A DNA stretch of 64,000 nucleotides from Acidobacteriota bacterium (GCA_013289685.1 JABCZL010000005.1:186001-250000); one strand, 5' to 3'; positions 34,780-44,308 are shown, numbered from the stretch's first letter. Program-made: numbers and translations. The notes: a model not told the origin generated them from the letters alone.

Positions 34780-36147
34780 ATGTTGAAAGATTTTGCCACT
34801 TCGATTGTGCAAACCCTGCGCCAGCGTGGCTTCCAGGCCTATCTGGTGGGAGGGTGCGTGCGCGATCTTCTGCTGGGGCGCGAGCCGAAGGACTACGACG
34901 TGGCGACGAACGCGACGCCGGAGCAGGTCATGGGCATCTTCCCGGAGACGTATGCGGTGGGAGCGCAATTCGGAGTGGTTCTGGTGCCGGCGCCGGAGAG
35001 TGACACGGCAAGAGCCGACTCAGAGGACGGGGCCTCAAAATCTCGCGCGGTCGAGGTGGCGACGTTCCGAAGCGATATCGGATACTCGGACGGACGCCAT
35101 CCGGACGAGGTGCGCTTCAGCGGCGACCCGCGGGAAGATGTCGCGCGCCGGGACTTCACCATCAACGGCATGCTGCTCGATCCCCTAGGCGCTCAGCCGC
35201 CCGGCGAGGTGCTCGACTATGTGGGCGGGCGCAAGGATCTGGAGGCGGGAATCATCCGCGCCATCGGAGATCCCGAGCGGAGGTTCGGCGAAGATAAATT
35301 GCGCATGCTGCGGGCTGTGCGCTTCGCCGCGCGGTTCGACTATGCGATCGAGCCAGCTACCTTTGCGGCGATGCAGAAACTGGCCGAGCAGATCGCGGTT
35401 GTATCGCACGAGCGCGTGCGCGACGAACTGACTCGAATGTTGGCGGAAGGACACGCCAGGCGAGCGTTTCTCCTGTTGGATGCGGGCGGCTTGCTGAAGC
35501 ATGTTCTGCCGGAGATTTCGGCGATGAAGGGAGTGGCGCAGCCTGCAGAGTTTCATCCCGAGGGCGACGTGTTTGTCCACACGCTGCTGCTTTTGGACAA
35601 TCTGCCGACTCCTTGCCCTCTGACGCTGGCGTGGGGAGCGCTGCTGCACGATGTGGGCAAGCCGCCGACGTTCCGGGTGGCTCCGGATCGCATTCGGTTC
35701 GACAGCCATGTTGAAGTGGGCGTGAAGATGGCGGAGGAAATCTGTCGGCGCTTGCGATTTTCGAATGACGATACGGAGCAGATTCTGGCGTTGGTCGACA
35801 ATCATATGCGATTCGGCCACGTGGCGCGGATGAAGGAATCGACGCTGAAGAAATTTCTTCGCATGCCCGCGTTCGATGAGCATCTGGCGTTGCATCGGGC
35901 GGACTGCCTGGCCAGTCACCGCAATCTGAGTACGTATGAGTTCATACGGCAGAAGCGGGCAGAGATTCCGCCGGAGAAGATGCGTCCGTCGCCGTTGGTG
36001 ACGGGCGATGATCTGATCGCTGTGGGACATATTCCCGGGCCCAGATTCCGCGAGATCCTGAGCGCCGTGGAAGATGCGCAGCTGGAAGGGCGATTGCCCT
36101 CGCGGGGTGCCGCACTCGAATTCGTGCGTCGAGAGTTTCCCGTTTAG
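34780..36147 (+). CDS. cca: CCA-adding enzyme / polyA polymerase family, with HD domain
   Basis: A 455-aa class II nucleotidyltransferase. AYLVGGCVRDLLLG and DYDVATNATP are the catalytic GG/DxD region. RRDFTINGMLLDP, DPERRFGEDKLRMLRAVRFAARF and VSHERVRDEL follow. A C-terminal HD domain is marked by LLHDVGKPP and VDNHMRFGH. It adds or repairs the CCA end of tRNAs; the HD part may give a phosphatase activity. An acidic insert around residues 68-85 is unusual. The operator array lies just upstream. Confidence 0.93.
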   Translation: MLKDFATSIVQTLRQRGFQAYLVGGCVRDLLLGREPKDYDVATNATPEQVMGIFPETYAVGAQFGVVLVPAPESDTARADSEDGASKSRAVEVATFRSDIGYSDGRHPDEVRFSGDPREDVARRDFTINGMLLDPLGAQPPGEVLDYVGGRKDLEAGIIRAIGDPERRFGEDKLRMLRAVRFAARFDYAIEPATFAAMQKLAEQIAVVSHERVRDELTRMLAEGHARRAFLLLDAGGLLKHVLPEISAMKGVAQPAEFHPEGDVFVHTLLLLDNLPTPCPLTLAWGALLHDVGKPPTFRVAPDRIRFDSHVEVGVKMAEEICRRLRFSNDDTEQILALVDNHMRFGHVARMKESTLKKFLRMPAFDEHLALHRADCLASHRNLSTYEFIRQKRAEIPPEKMRPSPLVTGDDLIAVGHIPGPRFREILSAVEDAQLEGRLPSRGAALEFVRREFPV

Positions 36148-36243
36148 TGCGCGGTGAGGTGGGGAACGGGCGGGCGCCGGGGAATGCTAAAATCGTTATC
36201 TCTCGGGGCGGTTCGCGGCGCGTGAGGAGACGAGGAGCTGCAT

Positions 36244-36549
36244 TTGGAGCAGGCGGGATCGGGGTTGGAAAAAATCGTTGCGCAGTCGTTGCGGCTGGCG
36301 CCGCGGGCTGAGGCGCCACTGATGGCGTGGCCGGTGGTCTGCGGATCAGCCGTGGCTGAGCGCACGCGGGCTCTGAGTTTCACGGATGGAGTGTTGTGCG
36401 TGGAGGTTGCCGGCCAGAGATGGAAAGCCGAGTTGCAGGCACTGGCACCGCGATACCTGGCGGTGATCAACCGGTATACGATCGACGCGGTTCGCAGAAT
36501 CGAGTTTGTGGTTGCTTCCCAAGAACGCGCAGACAACAAGCTGCGCTGA
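36244..36549 (+). CDS. DUF721 (DciA-like) protein
   Basis: A 101-aa protein with MAWPVVCGSAVAERTRALSFTDGVLCVEVAGQRWKAEL in its middle, the conserved KH-like core of DUF721; relatives of DciA load the replicative helicase. The start is TTG at 36244, with GAGGAG 10 nt upstream. It runs directly into gatC (19 bp gap), so it is co-transcribed with the amidotransferase genes. Confidence 0.85.
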   Translation: MEQAGSGLEKIVAQSLRLAPRAEAPLMAWPVVCGSAVAERTRALSFTDGVLCVEVAGQRWKAELQALAPRYLAVINRYTIDAVRRIEFVVASQERADNKLR

Positions 36550-36568
36550 ACTCCGACCCCAAATTTCC

Positions 36569-36907
36569 ATGAAAGTTACTGAGAAAGATGTCGCCTACGT
36601 CGCGGAGCTGGCCAATCTGGAGCTCACCGAGGAAGAGCGGACGGGAATGCTGCGCGACTTGAACTCCATTCTCGAATACGTTGACCGGCTGAATGAGCTG
36701 GATACTTCCGATGTGCCGCCGATGGCGCAGGTGTCCGATCGCTACGGAGTGGACGAAGCGAAGCAGGGAAGCGCGCGATTTGCGTACGCGAGCCGGGAAG
36801 ACATTCTCGAAGGGCTGCGCAAGTCGTTGCCGCATGAGGAAGCCTTGGCCAACGCGCCTGATGCGGACGAGGACTTTTTCCGCGTGCCGAAAGTGATTGA
36901 GCGCTGA
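36569..36907 (+). CDS. gatC: Asp/Glu-tRNA amidotransferase subunit C
   Basis: A 112-aa subunit with the standard GatC start [50 protein letters not shown] and the C-terminal [10 protein letters not shown]. It wraps between GatA and GatB in the GatCAB complex that amidates Glu-tRNA(Gln) or Asp-tRNA(Asn). It starts at ATG 36569. The next gene is gatA. Confidence 0.95.
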   Translation: MKVTEKDVAYVAELANLELTEEERTGMLRDLNSILEYVDRLNELDTSDVPPMAQVSDRYGVDEAKQGSARFAYASREDILEGLRKSLPHEEALANAPDADEDFFRVPKVIER

Positions 36908-36935
36908 GCTCGAGTCAAATTCCACGAACCGATTT

Positions 36936-38369
36936 ATGGAGTTGAAGTCACTCACCATCGACGCCGCCCGCAGCGCTGTGCAGGAGCGCACAACGACCGC
37001 GCTCGCGCTGGCGGAGGCGCACTATGCCCGCATTCAGAAAGAGGACGGCCAGATCGGCGCGTTCCTGACCCTCTCGAAAGAGCGGGCTCTGGAGCAGGCG
37101 GATCGCATGGATCGCATGGCGGCGGAGGGCAAGACGTTGCCCGCGCTGGGCGGGGTTCCGGTCGGCATCAAAGACGTGATGAGCACGCGCGGCCTGCGTA
37201 CCACGGCGGGATCAAAGATTCTGGAGAACTACATTCCTCCGTACGACTCCACCGCGGTGGCGCGCATGGAGGCGGCGGGCGCTATGGTGTTGGGAAAAAT
37301 GAACTGCGATGAGTTTGCCATGGGCTCGTCGAATGAGAACTCCGCTTATCATCCGGTGCGCAATCCGCGCGACCTGAACCGCGTGCCCGGAGGGTCTTCC
37401 GGCGGTTCGGCCGCGGCGGTAGCGGCGGACATGGCGGTGGTGGCGCTGGGTTCCGACACGGGAGGTTCCATCCGGCAACCAGCGTCGTTCTGCGGCGTGG
37501 TGGGATTGATGCCAACTTACGGACGCGTTTCGCGCTACGGACTGATCGCGTTTGCGTCATCGCTCGACCACATTGGCCCGCTGGCAAAGACTGTAAGAGA
37601 CGCGGCGATTGTACTGCGCACGATTGCCGGACGCGATCCGATGGATTCTACTTCGGCTGATGTGCCTGTGCCCGATTACGTTGGCGAGCTCGACAAGCCG
37701 GTTCGTGGAATCAAACTCGGTGTGGCCAAGGAATATTTTGGCGAGGGGCTGGACGACGAAGTCCGGCACGCGGTGGAAGCGGCGATCGACAAGCTGAAGG
37801 GATTGGGCTGCGAGATTGTGCCGGTTTCGCTGCCGCACACGCCGTACGCGATCCCGACGTATTACTTGATAGCGACGGCGGAAGCTTCGGCGAATCTGGC
37901 GCGCTTCGACGGCGTGCGCTACGGTCACCGTGCGCGCGGTGTGAAGACCTTGGCGGAGATGTACCGGCGCAGCCGCGACGAGAGCTTCGGCGCCGAGGTG
38001 AAACGACGCATCATGCTCGGCACCTATGCGCTGAGCGCCGGCTACTACGATGCGTATTACTTGAAGGCGCAAAAGGTGCGGACGCTGCTGACGCGTGATT
38101 TCGATGAGGCCTTCCGCAAGGTGGATGCGATTGTGACGCCCACGAGTCCGACAGCGGCGTTCCGGCTGGGCGAGAAGTCGAATGATCCGCTGGCGATGTA
38201 CCTGGCGGATATCTACACTGTGACCGCGGATCTGGCGGGGATCCCGGGGATTTCAGTGCCTTGCGGCGAGACGAAGGAGAAATTGCCGATCGGGCTGCAG
38301 ATTCTGGGGAAGCACTTTGACGAGGCGACGATTCTGCGCGTGGCGCGCGGGTACGAGCAGTCGTCGTAA
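36936..38369 (+). CDS. gatA: Asp/Glu-tRNA amidotransferase subunit A
   Basis: A 477-aa amidase-signature protein: catalytic Lys in VGIKDV, Gly/Ser-rich [15 protein letters not shown], and [16 protein letters not shown] containing the Ser-cisSer pair. It supplies ammonia from glutamine to GatB. GatB is not in this window. The ATG at 36936 follows gatC by 28 bp. Together with cysS nearby it suggests translation genes cluster here, but GatB must be elsewhere. Confidence 0.96.
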   Translation: MELKSLTIDAARSAVQERTTTALALAEAHYARIQKEDGQIGAFLTLSKERALEQADRMDRMAAEGKTLPALGGVPVGIKDVMSTRGLRTTAGSKILENYIPPYDSTAVARMEAAGAMVLGKMNCDEFAMGSSNENSAYHPVRNPRDLNRVPGGSSGGSAAAVAADMAVVALGSDTGGSIRQPASFCGVVGLMPTYGRVSRYGLIAFASSLDHIGPLAKTVRDAAIVLRTIAGRDPMDSTSADVPVPDYVGELDKPVRGIKLGVAKEYFGEGLDDEVRHAVEAAIDKLKGLGCEIVPVSLPHTPYAIPTYYLIATAEASANLARFDGVRYGHRARGVKTLAEMYRRSRDESFGAEVKRRIMLGTYALSAGYYDAYYLKAQKVRTLLTRDFDEAFRKVDAIVTPTSPTAAFRLGEKSNDPLAMYLADIYTVTADLAGIPGISVPCGETKEKLPIGLQILGKHFDEATILRVARGYEQSS

Positions 38370-38428
38370 AGGCCGCGCCTTCCGCCTTCCATCAACGTCC
38401 GGTCTATAGTTATTGTCAGCTCGCCTTT

Positions 38429-38516
38429 TGTCATCCTGAGCGGCGTTCTTTGCCGCGAAGGATCTTTGCAACTGGCTGAAGATTGCATAGGTCCTTCGCT
38501 TTGCTCAGGATGACAA
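38429..38516. repeat. 88-bp interspersed inverted repeat (TGTCATCCTGAGC type)
   Basis: TTGTCATCCTGAGC at 38429-38441 pairs with GCTCAGGATGACAA at 38503-38516. The middle carries CGAAGGATCT and AGGTCCTTCG. The element lies between gatA and the FmdE gene. This type of repeat is widespread in Acidobacteria; it may be a MITE-like or REP-type element. Confidence 0.8.
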
Positions 38517-38542
38517 GACAAAGGGCATGGGCGGTTTGGAAG

Positions 38543-39127
38543 TTACTGGAGAGGTGTGAAGTACGATTCCCCGGCGCAGGATCGGCACAGTACCTTTCCT
38601 TCGCGCCGCACTTCTCTGCGAAAGTTAATTCCTTCACCACACGCTTCGCAAACCACTCGCTCGCCTTTGTATCCGGGGAATTCTTCGGGGGGTAGATCGA
38701 CTTTTACCCACTGCGTGGTGAAAAGGTCGTCGTCGGAGATTTCGCGGTAGGCCAGCATTTGTTGCTGGTTCTTGTCGGCAATCTCGGGGTGCAGCTGGCG
38801 AGCCAGGGCCTTCGACGATTCTTTCGCCGCGATACGAATCGCCTTGCATGAGGTTACGTCCACGAACGTGGCCGCAACTTTGCCCCAGTCGCGGAACTTC
38901 AGGGCGCGCTTGCCGAGGCGACACCCGGTGACGACGGCGACGGCGTCGGTGGCGCAGCGGTCGATTTCGACGAATGTGACGAGACGCTTTCTGTCTTTTC
39001 CTTGAGGATCGTCGATGCCCAGCTTCTGCAAGCCGAGCATCGCGAGACGGACTCCGAGGACCTGCCCGGCACAGAGATGGCCGTGGGCTTGTTCAGCGTC
39101 GCGGAGATATTCGTCGAGGGATTTCAC
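38543..39127 (-). CDS. FmdE family protein with C-terminal zinc ribbon
   Basis: A 194-aa protein. The N-terminal FmdE domain has AEQAHGHLCAGQVLGVRLAM, DRCATDAVAVVTGCRLGKRALKF, and a DVTSC segment. Residues about 158-190 form a CEACGE...CRSCAG zinc ribbon. FmdE is named from formylmethanofuran dehydrogenase operons, but it is found in many bacteria without that enzyme; related proteins bind metal or modify molybdopterin-type cofactors. There is no dehydrogenase nearby. Role unknown. Confidence 0.88.
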   Translation of the reverse strand: MKSLDEYLRDAEQAHGHLCAGQVLGVRLAMLGLQKLGIDDPQGKDRKRLVTFVEIDRCATDAVAVVTGCRLGKRALKFRDWGKVAATFVDVTSCKAIRIAAKESSKALARQLHPEIADKNQQQMLAYREISDDDLFTTQWVKVDLPPEEFPGYKGERVVCEACGEGINFRREVRREGKVLCRSCAGESYFTPLQ

Positions 39128-39239
39128 GATAAAAGCTGTCAGCTATCAGCCCCTTCGGCATTCGCCTCAGGGCAGGTTAAGAACAGCCTTCAGCTTAACA
39201 CCTCACGCCCGAGTGTCTCCGGGCGAGGACTGGCACTTA

Positions 39240-40724
39240 TCACTTCCTTCGCCAGCGTATGCCGTCTTTGGTGATTTCTACCAGGATGCCTGCTTCGGCG
39301 AGCTCGGCGCGGATTGCATCGGATGCTTTGAAGTCGCGGGCTGCCCGTGCGGCCTGCATTTCGGCAATCTTCTTTTCGATGTCGGCGTCGGAGAGTTGTC
39401 CCGACTGAAGGGCTGCGCGCAACTCGTCGCTGATGTCTTTCTCGCGGCCTTCCGAGACGGCCCAGTCGAGGACGCGCTCCATTTTCGGAACATCGTCGTC
39501 GTCGAGCACCGCGAAGATCTCGTCGAACTTGGTCAAGGCTGACAGCAGCGGCGGGACGTCATCTTGTTTGATTCCTCCAGTGTCGAATGCGGCATTGGCT
39601 TGTCGCACCATCTCGAAGATGGCAGCTTGGGCCTGGGCGGTGTTGAGGTCATCGTCGAGGGCCCCCGTCATGCGCTCCACCGACTGTTCGGCGAGAGCCT
39701 GCATCTGGGAAGTGGCTCCAGGCGAAAAATTGCCTGCGCTCAAACGCAGTCGAAAATTCCGCAGGCGTTCAACGGAAACCGCAGCCTGCTTGAGTCCATC
39801 GAAGGTGAAGTTCAGCTGACTGCGGTAGGGAACTGAGGTGAGAAGGTAGCGGATCGACGAAGGCTTATGACCTTTCAGGACGAGGTCACGAAGCGTGAAA
39901 AAATTCCCCAGGCTCTTCGACATCTTCTCGCCCTCGACGAGCAGGAAGCGGGCATGGAACCAGAAACGCGCGAACGGTTTGCCGGTAAGGGATTCCGACT
40001 GCGCGATCTCATTTTCGTGATGCGGGAACACCAGGTCTTCACCGCCGGCGTGCAGGTCGAACGTTTCTCCGAGTTCCTCCATCGACATGACGGAGCACTC
40101 CAGGTGCCATCCGGGACGTCCGGGTCCGATCGGCGTGTCCCACGAAGCTTCGCCCGGCTTCGGGGCCTTCCAGAGGGCGAAGTCGCGGGCGCTGTCTTTG
40201 TCGTATTCGTCGACGTCGACGCGGGCGCCGTCGAGCATGCCGCTGAAGTCTTTTTTGGAGAGCTTGCCATACTGCGGAAACTTGGCGATGCGGAAGTAAT
40301 AGGAGCCGTCGTCGCTGCGGTAGGCAAAGCCTTTCTCCACTAGTTTCGAGACGAACACGGCCATTTCCGGGATGTGCTCGGTGGCGCGGACCAGCATCGG
40401 CTCTTCGATGCCGATCATGGCGGCGTCTTCGAGAAACGCTTTCTCGTACTTCGCGGTGTATTGCTGGACGCTGACGCCGTCGCTTGCGGCGTTGCGGATA
40501 ATCTTGTCGTCCACGTCGGTGATGTTCATGACGTGGCGGACGGCGTATCCGCTCTGCCGGAAGAACCGGCGCAGCAAGTCGACGGCGACGAAGGTGCGGA
40601 AGTTGCCAACGTGACCGTAATCGTAAACGGTGGGGCCGCAGGCGTACATGCGGACTTCTTGGTCGCGAAGAGGGCGGAACTCCTCGATCTGCGACGACAT
40701 GGTGTTAAAAAGACGAAGCGCCAT
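39240..40724 (-). CDS. cysS: cysteinyl-tRNA synthetase
   Basis: A 494-aa class I synthetase. YACGPTVYDYGHVGNFRTF contains the HIGH-type motif and first zinc Cys. ITDVDDKII and WHLECSVMS follow, with HAGGEDLVFPHHENEIAQSE giving further zinc ligands. GEKMSKSLGNF is the KMSKS loop. The ORF opens further upstream to 41141, but the extra 139 codons antisense to pgsA are unlike protein, so the ATG at 40724 is used. It charges tRNA-Cys. Confidence 0.95.
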   Translation of the reverse strand: MALRLFNTMSSQIEEFRPLRDQEVRMYACGPTVYDYGHVGNFRTFVAVDLLRRFFRQSGYAVRHVMNITDVDDKIIRNAASDGVSVQQYTAKYEKAFLEDAAMIGIEEPMLVRATEHIPEMAVFVSKLVEKGFAYRSDDGSYYFRIAKFPQYGKLSKKDFSGMLDGARVDVDEYDKDSARDFALWKAPKPGEASWDTPIGPGRPGWHLECSVMSMEELGETFDLHAGGEDLVFPHHENEIAQSESLTGKPFARFWFHARFLLVEGEKMSKSLGNFFTLRDLVLKGHKPSSIRYLLTSVPYRSQLNFTFDGLKQAAVSVERLRNFRLRLSAGNFSPGATSQMQALAEQSVERMTGALDDDLNTAQAQAAIFEMVRQANAAFDTGGIKQDDVPPLLSALTKFDEIFAVLDDDDVPKMERVLDWAVSEGREKDISDELRAALQSGQLSDADIEKKIAEMQAARAARDFKASDAIRAELAEAGILVEITKDGIRWRRK

Positions 40725-40791
40725 AGGAAGTTGGAGCACCGGTAACGAACTTAAGATTCTAGGGTCGGCGCGAGAGGGGGTCAAATCGCCG

Positions 40792-41382
40792 CTAGACGGA
40801 CGGATTCCGGGCTGGAGGTAAAGCGTGGGTGTGCTCGCGCAAGCGCTGCTGCACCAAGATGACGTAGTGCAGCGCAGAGACGATGGTGAAGATGAAGGTG
40901 GCGCGAAGAAAGACTGTGCGCGCGATCCAGATCCCGCGCAACGGGCGAATCTCATACAAGAGGACGAAAAACACTGCGCTGATTTGCGAGAACGTGTTGG
41001 CCTTGCCAAAAAGGCTGGGGCGGAAGTTGCGCAGACCGGCAATCGCGAACAAAACTGCGCTGGCGGCGAGAATCGAAATGTCGCGGCTGAAGACCAGCAC
41101 GGTGAACTTCCACGGAATCTTGTGCAGAATGGAGAGCACAAGAAACATCGTGCTCAACAAGAGCTTGTCTGCAATGGGATCCAAATACTGACCCAACAGT
41201 GTTTGCTGATGAAGCGTCCGGGCCAGCAAGCCGTCCAGACCATCGCTGAAGCCAGCGATCACGAAGACGACCAAAGCCCAAAGATAACGCCCCTCTACCA
41301 GATGAATCACGATGAACGGAACGAAGACCATCCGCAGCAACGTGAGTTGATTGGGGGCGGTGAAGATTTGGGAGAGCTTCAC
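40792..41382 (-). CDS. pgsA: CDP-diacylglycerol-glycerol-3-phosphate phosphatidyltransferase
   Basis: A 196-aa integral membrane enzyme. Its CDP-alcohol phosphotransferase motif is complete: D-G-L-D-G-L-L-A-R, then G-Q-Y-L-D-P-I-A-D-K (SDGLDGLLARTL, GQYLDPIADKL). It starts with TAPNQLTLLRMVFVPF, typical of PgsA. It makes phosphatidylglycerol phosphate for the cell membrane. The start is GTG at 41382, overlapping the stop of the preceding gene by 4 bp (GTGA), so translation is coupled. Confidence 0.93.
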   Translation of the reverse strand: MKLSQIFTAPNQLTLLRMVFVPFIVIHLVEGRYLWALVVFVIAGFSDGLDGLLARTLHQQTLLGQYLDPIADKLLLSTMFLVLSILHKIPWKFTVLVFSRDISILAASAVLFAIAGLRNFRPSLFGKANTFSQISAVFFVLLYEIRPLRGIWIARTVFLRATFIFTIVSALHYVILVQQRLREHTHALPPARNPSV

Positions 41383-41852
41383 TCACGCTCCTTGGAAGCC
41401 AGCGATCCGGAGTTGTGAGAGGTAAGGCCATCTTCGTTATTTGTATTCTTATTTCTGGGGGAGGGTGCGAGCGCGGCGGATGGCTCCAGTCCGGTCTTGG
41501 CGAAGAAGCGCTGTGAGAGCGAAGGCAGACTTCCGTCGGGCAGGTCGAGCTCGACGCGCTCAATGCGGTGCATGGGAAAGAAAACGACGGCCGGGGTGAA
41601 GGGCTCGCCGTCCCGCACCATGACGGCGAGATCCTCAAAGGAGGCGAGTTCGGCTCCGCTCAGGCTGAGGCCCTCGGGCGCGAGCGCGAGGATCATTCCC
41701 CAGAATTTTTCCCGCGGGTTGCAGAGGGTTGCGATCACGAGTGCGCCGGGGACGAAAGGTCCGTGCGTCAAGGCCGCGGCCGGAACGGCGCTGAAGGAAT
41801 CTTTTTCCACTCCAAGATTGTCGCCGGGAGAAGGGGCGCATGGCAACTGCAT
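41379..41852 (-). CDS. conserved hypothetical protein upstream of pgsA
   Basis: A 157-aa soluble protein with no signal peptide or membrane helix. The middle (FVPGALVIATLCNPREKFWGMILALAPEG...LSGAEL) looks like a small beta-barrel domain, followed by PMHRIERVELDLPDGSLPSLSQRFFAKTG. The tail is polar. It overlaps pgsA by 4 bp, so the two proteins are made together. Function unknown. Confidence 0.75.
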   Translation of the reverse strand: MQLPCAPSPGDNLGVEKDSFSAVPAAALTHGPFVPGALVIATLCNPREKFWGMILALAPEGLSLSGAELASFEDLAVMVRDGEPFTPAVVFFPMHRIERVELDLPDGSLPSLSQRFFAKTGLEPSAALAPSPRNKNTNNEDGLTSHNSGSLASKERE

Positions 41853-41917
41853 CCTGACGAACTCCAGTAGAGGTTTGGTCCCGCGCCAGGGCGCCAGTGC
41901 CTGCAGGAATTACTGAT

Positions 41918-41933
41918 CACTCACTTTTGAGTG
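41918..41933. promoter_or_regulatory. possible operator or promoter element
   Basis: CACTCA-CTTT-TGAGTG, a 6-bp inverted repeat with a 4-nt spacer, lies between the divergent hypothetical gene and the ABC operon, 24 bp before the chosen ATG. Its placement suggests an operator, but no binding family is implied. Confidence 0.35.
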
Positions 41934-41957
41934 CGAACTCCGGTATGCTTGGCGGAC

Positions 41958-42734
41958 ATGGAACCCGCGGCTGCCATTCCGGTGATTGAATTCCGTGACG
42001 TTTCTTACCGCGTAGCGGGTACGCAAGTGCTTTCCGGTTTTAATCTGCAAGTCGAGAGTGGAGAGACTCTTGTTCTGCTGGGACGCAGTGGCTCGGGTAA
42101 GACTACGTCGCTCAAACTGGTTAATCGGCTTTTGTCTCCCACTTCCGGGGACGTACTAGTGAACGGTGTGTCCAACGGAGAAGGCGATGTGATTCGTCTG
42201 CGTCGCAGCATCGGCTATGTGATCCAGGACGTTGGATTGTTTCCTCACTTCACAGTCGAGCGAAATATCGGGCTAGTTCCAAAGATCGAGGGGTGGCCGG
42301 CGAATCGAATTCGGGCACGCGTCCAGGAATTGTTGCAGACGGTGGGGCTTGCCGCAGATTTCGCGTCGCGTTATCCGCATCAACTCTCGGGCGGGCAGCG
42401 GCAGAGGGTGGGTGTGGCCCGCGCATTGGCCGCGGATCCAGAAATACTTCTGATGGACGAGCCTTTCGGTGCGCTCGACCCGCTGACGCGGGATGAATTG
42501 CAACGCGAGTTTCTTGCGCTGCAGCAGAGACTCCACAAGACAGTCGTATTTGTCACGCACGATCTGCGCGAGGCGTTGCGGCTGGGATCGCGGATTGCGT
42601 TGATGGAAGCGGGGCAACTGGTCACGGTTCTATCGCCGCGGGAATTCCTGGAGTCTTCTGATCCACTGGCATCCGCTTATGTCAGAGCCTTCGGCGAAGG
42701 TCTGGAGTCATCGGCAAATCGAGGCACGTCATGA
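41958..42734 (+). CDS. osmoprotectant ABC transporter ATPase (OpuCA/ProV-like)
   Basis: A 258-aa ATPase: Walker A GRSGSGKTTSLK, Q-loop GYVIQDVGLFPHFTVERNI, signature LSGGQRQRVGVARAL, Walker B ILLMDEPFGALDPLTRD and the switch His in VTHDLREAL. The VERNIGLVPKI text is typical of the glycine betaine/choline subfamily. The CBS domains of OpuCA are absent. It opens a three-gene operon (ATPase-permease-binding protein), joined by ATGA overlap to the permease. Confidence 0.93.
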   Translation: MEPAAAIPVIEFRDVSYRVAGTQVLSGFNLQVESGETLVLLGRSGSGKTTSLKLVNRLLSPTSGDVLVNGVSNGEGDVIRLRRSIGYVIQDVGLFPHFTVERNIGLVPKIEGWPANRIRARVQELLQTVGLAADFASRYPHQLSGGQRQRVGVARALAADPEILLMDEPFGALDPLTRDELQREFLALQQRLHKTVVFVTHDLREALRLGSRIALMEAGQLVTVLSPREFLESSDPLASAYVRAFGEGLESSANRGTS

Positions 42735-43363
42735 ACGTCTTTCGATTCATTCTGCAGAACCACAGTCAGGTGCTGGAACTCACGCTCGAGCATCTTCGGC
42801 TGGTTGGCTTTTCCACGCTACTCGCGATGGCCGTCGGCATCCCGCTCGGAATTGCGATTGCCCACCGGCCGCGATTCAACAAGCCAGTGCTGGCGAGCGC
42901 CAACATTATTCAGACGATTCCCAGTCTTGCGCTTTTCGGGTTTCTACTGCCTGTGCCCTGGCTAGGCGAGCGGTCAGAAAGATTGGCGATCTTCGCGCTC
43001 ACGCTCTATGCGTTGTTGCCCATCATCCGGAATACATATACCGGGATTCGGGGAGTCGATCCCGCTGTGGTGGAAGCGGGGCGGGGCATGGGGCTGACGG
43101 AATTGCAACTTTTGTTTCAGGTGGAGCTGCCGTTGGCGGTGAGCGTGATTCTCTCGGGAGTGCGAGTGGCTGTTGTCATTTCCGTGGGAGTGGCGACGAT
43201 TGCTGCGGCGATTGGCGCCGGAGGTCTGGGCGAGTTCATCTTCCGTGGGCTGGCAATGGTCGACAACAGGGTCATTCTGGCCGGAGCGATTCCAGCGGCA
43301 ATCCTGGCGCTGGTGGCTGACTTTGGAGTGGGATGGCTGGAAAGGCGACTGCAGCCACGATGA
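42731..43363 (+). CDS. osmoprotectant ABC transporter permease (OpuCB/ProW-like)
   Basis: A 210-aa permease with about six TM segments (GFSTLLAMAVGIPLGIAI, IIQTIPSLALFGFL). The EAA loop is V-V-E-A-G-R-G-M-G-L-T-E-L-Q-L-L-F-Q-V-E-L-P (in pieces, VVEAGRGMGLTELQ...VELPLA). The second half reads GGLGEFIFRGLAMVDN, typical of OpuCB/OpuCD. It starts by 4-bp overlap with the ATPase. Only one permease gene is present, so it probably works as a homodimer. Confidence 0.93.
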   Translation: MNVFRFILQNHSQVLELTLEHLRLVGFSTLLAMAVGIPLGIAIAHRPRFNKPVLASANIIQTIPSLALFGFLLPVPWLGERSERLAIFALTLYALLPIIRNTYTGIRGVDPAVVEAGRGMGLTELQLLFQVELPLAVSVILSGVRVAVVISVGVATIAAAIGAGGLGEFIFRGLAMVDNRVILAGAIPAAILALVADFGVGWLERRLQPR

Positions 43364-44256
43364 CGGTTCTTCGGCCGATTCTCGGTGTGTCGGTACTGTC
43401 AGCGCTGGCGTTGCTGTTGTCTTGTGAGCCGTCGCACTCCGATAGCATCGTGGTGGGCTCCAAGAATTTCACCGAATCCTTCCTGTTGGGCGAGATCCTG
43501 GCGCAGCAGATCGAAGCTCACACCAATTTGAAAGTGGAACGGCGGTTCTATCTGGCTGGGACCTATATCTGTCAGCAAGCGATTCTGTCGGGGAGAATCG
43601 ATGTGTATCCAGAATACACAGGCACTGCGCTGACCGCGATTCTGAAAGAAAAAGCGAGTGGCGCGAAGGAGGACGTGTATCAGCAGGTCAAGCGTGAATA
43701 CGAGGGGCGTTTCGGTCTGACCCTGGGCCCGGCTTTCGGCTTTAACGATACTTTTGCGATGGAGATCCGCGGCCAGGATGCGCGGCGCTTGAACATCAAG
43801 ACTCTGTCGCAGGCGGCGGCATTTGCTCCGCAATGGCATGCGGGATTCGGTTACGAATTTATGGAGCGGCCGGATGGATATCGAGGTCTGGCCGCGATGT
43901 ATGGGCTGCATTTCGCGGAAGGGCCGCGCATCATGGATTTGGGCCTGCTCGCGCGAGCGCTGAAAGATCGCCAGATCGACCTGGCGGCCGGCAATGCCAC
44001 CGACGGGCTGATTCCGGCTCTGGATTTTGTCGTGCTGGAGGACGACCGGCATTATTTTCCGCCATATGAAGCGGTGCCGGTGATGCGCCAACAGACGATA
44101 CAGCAGCATCCGGAGGTCGCCCGGGCGCTAGCGGAGTTGGCGGGAAAGATTTCCGATGAAGAGATGCAGCACCTGAATTATGCGGTCGATGGCCAGCACA
44201 GGGACGCGAAAGAAGTGGTGCACGAATTTCTAAGAAACAAAGGACTCGTACCGTGA
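43360..44256 (+). CDS. osmoprotectant-binding lipoprotein (OpuCC/OsmoF-like)
   Basis: A 298-aa exported protein with lipobox LALLLSC, cleavage before Cys near residue 22, so membrane-anchored. VVGSKNFTESFLLGEILAQQIE and VYPEYTGTALT are hallmark OpuAC-family segments; the binding domain ends DEEMQHLNYAVDGQHRDAKEVVHEFL. It captures betaine, choline or a related quaternary amine. The ATG at 43360 overlaps the permease stop by 4 bp. Confidence 0.93.
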   Translation: MTVLRPILGVSVLSALALLLSCEPSHSDSIVVGSKNFTESFLLGEILAQQIEAHTNLKVERRFYLAGTYICQQAILSGRIDVYPEYTGTALTAILKEKASGAKEDVYQQVKREYEGRFGLTLGPAFGFNDTFAMEIRGQDARRLNIKTLSQAAAFAPQWHAGFGYEFMERPDGYRGLAAMYGLHFAEGPRIMDLGLLARALKDRQIDLAAGNATDGLIPALDFVVLEDDRHYFPPYEAVPVMRQQTIQQHPEVARALAELAGKISDEEMQHLNYAVDGQHRDAKEVVHEFLRNKGLVP

Positions 44257-44308
44257 CACCAGGATGATAGGACCCAGATCGTCGACGGGCCCAGATCGTT
44301 ATGGCCGG

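Noticed and set aside
40725-41141. N-terminal extension of CysS
   Set aside because: The extra 139 codons are Ser/Pro-rich antisense to pgsA; the family start is at 40724.
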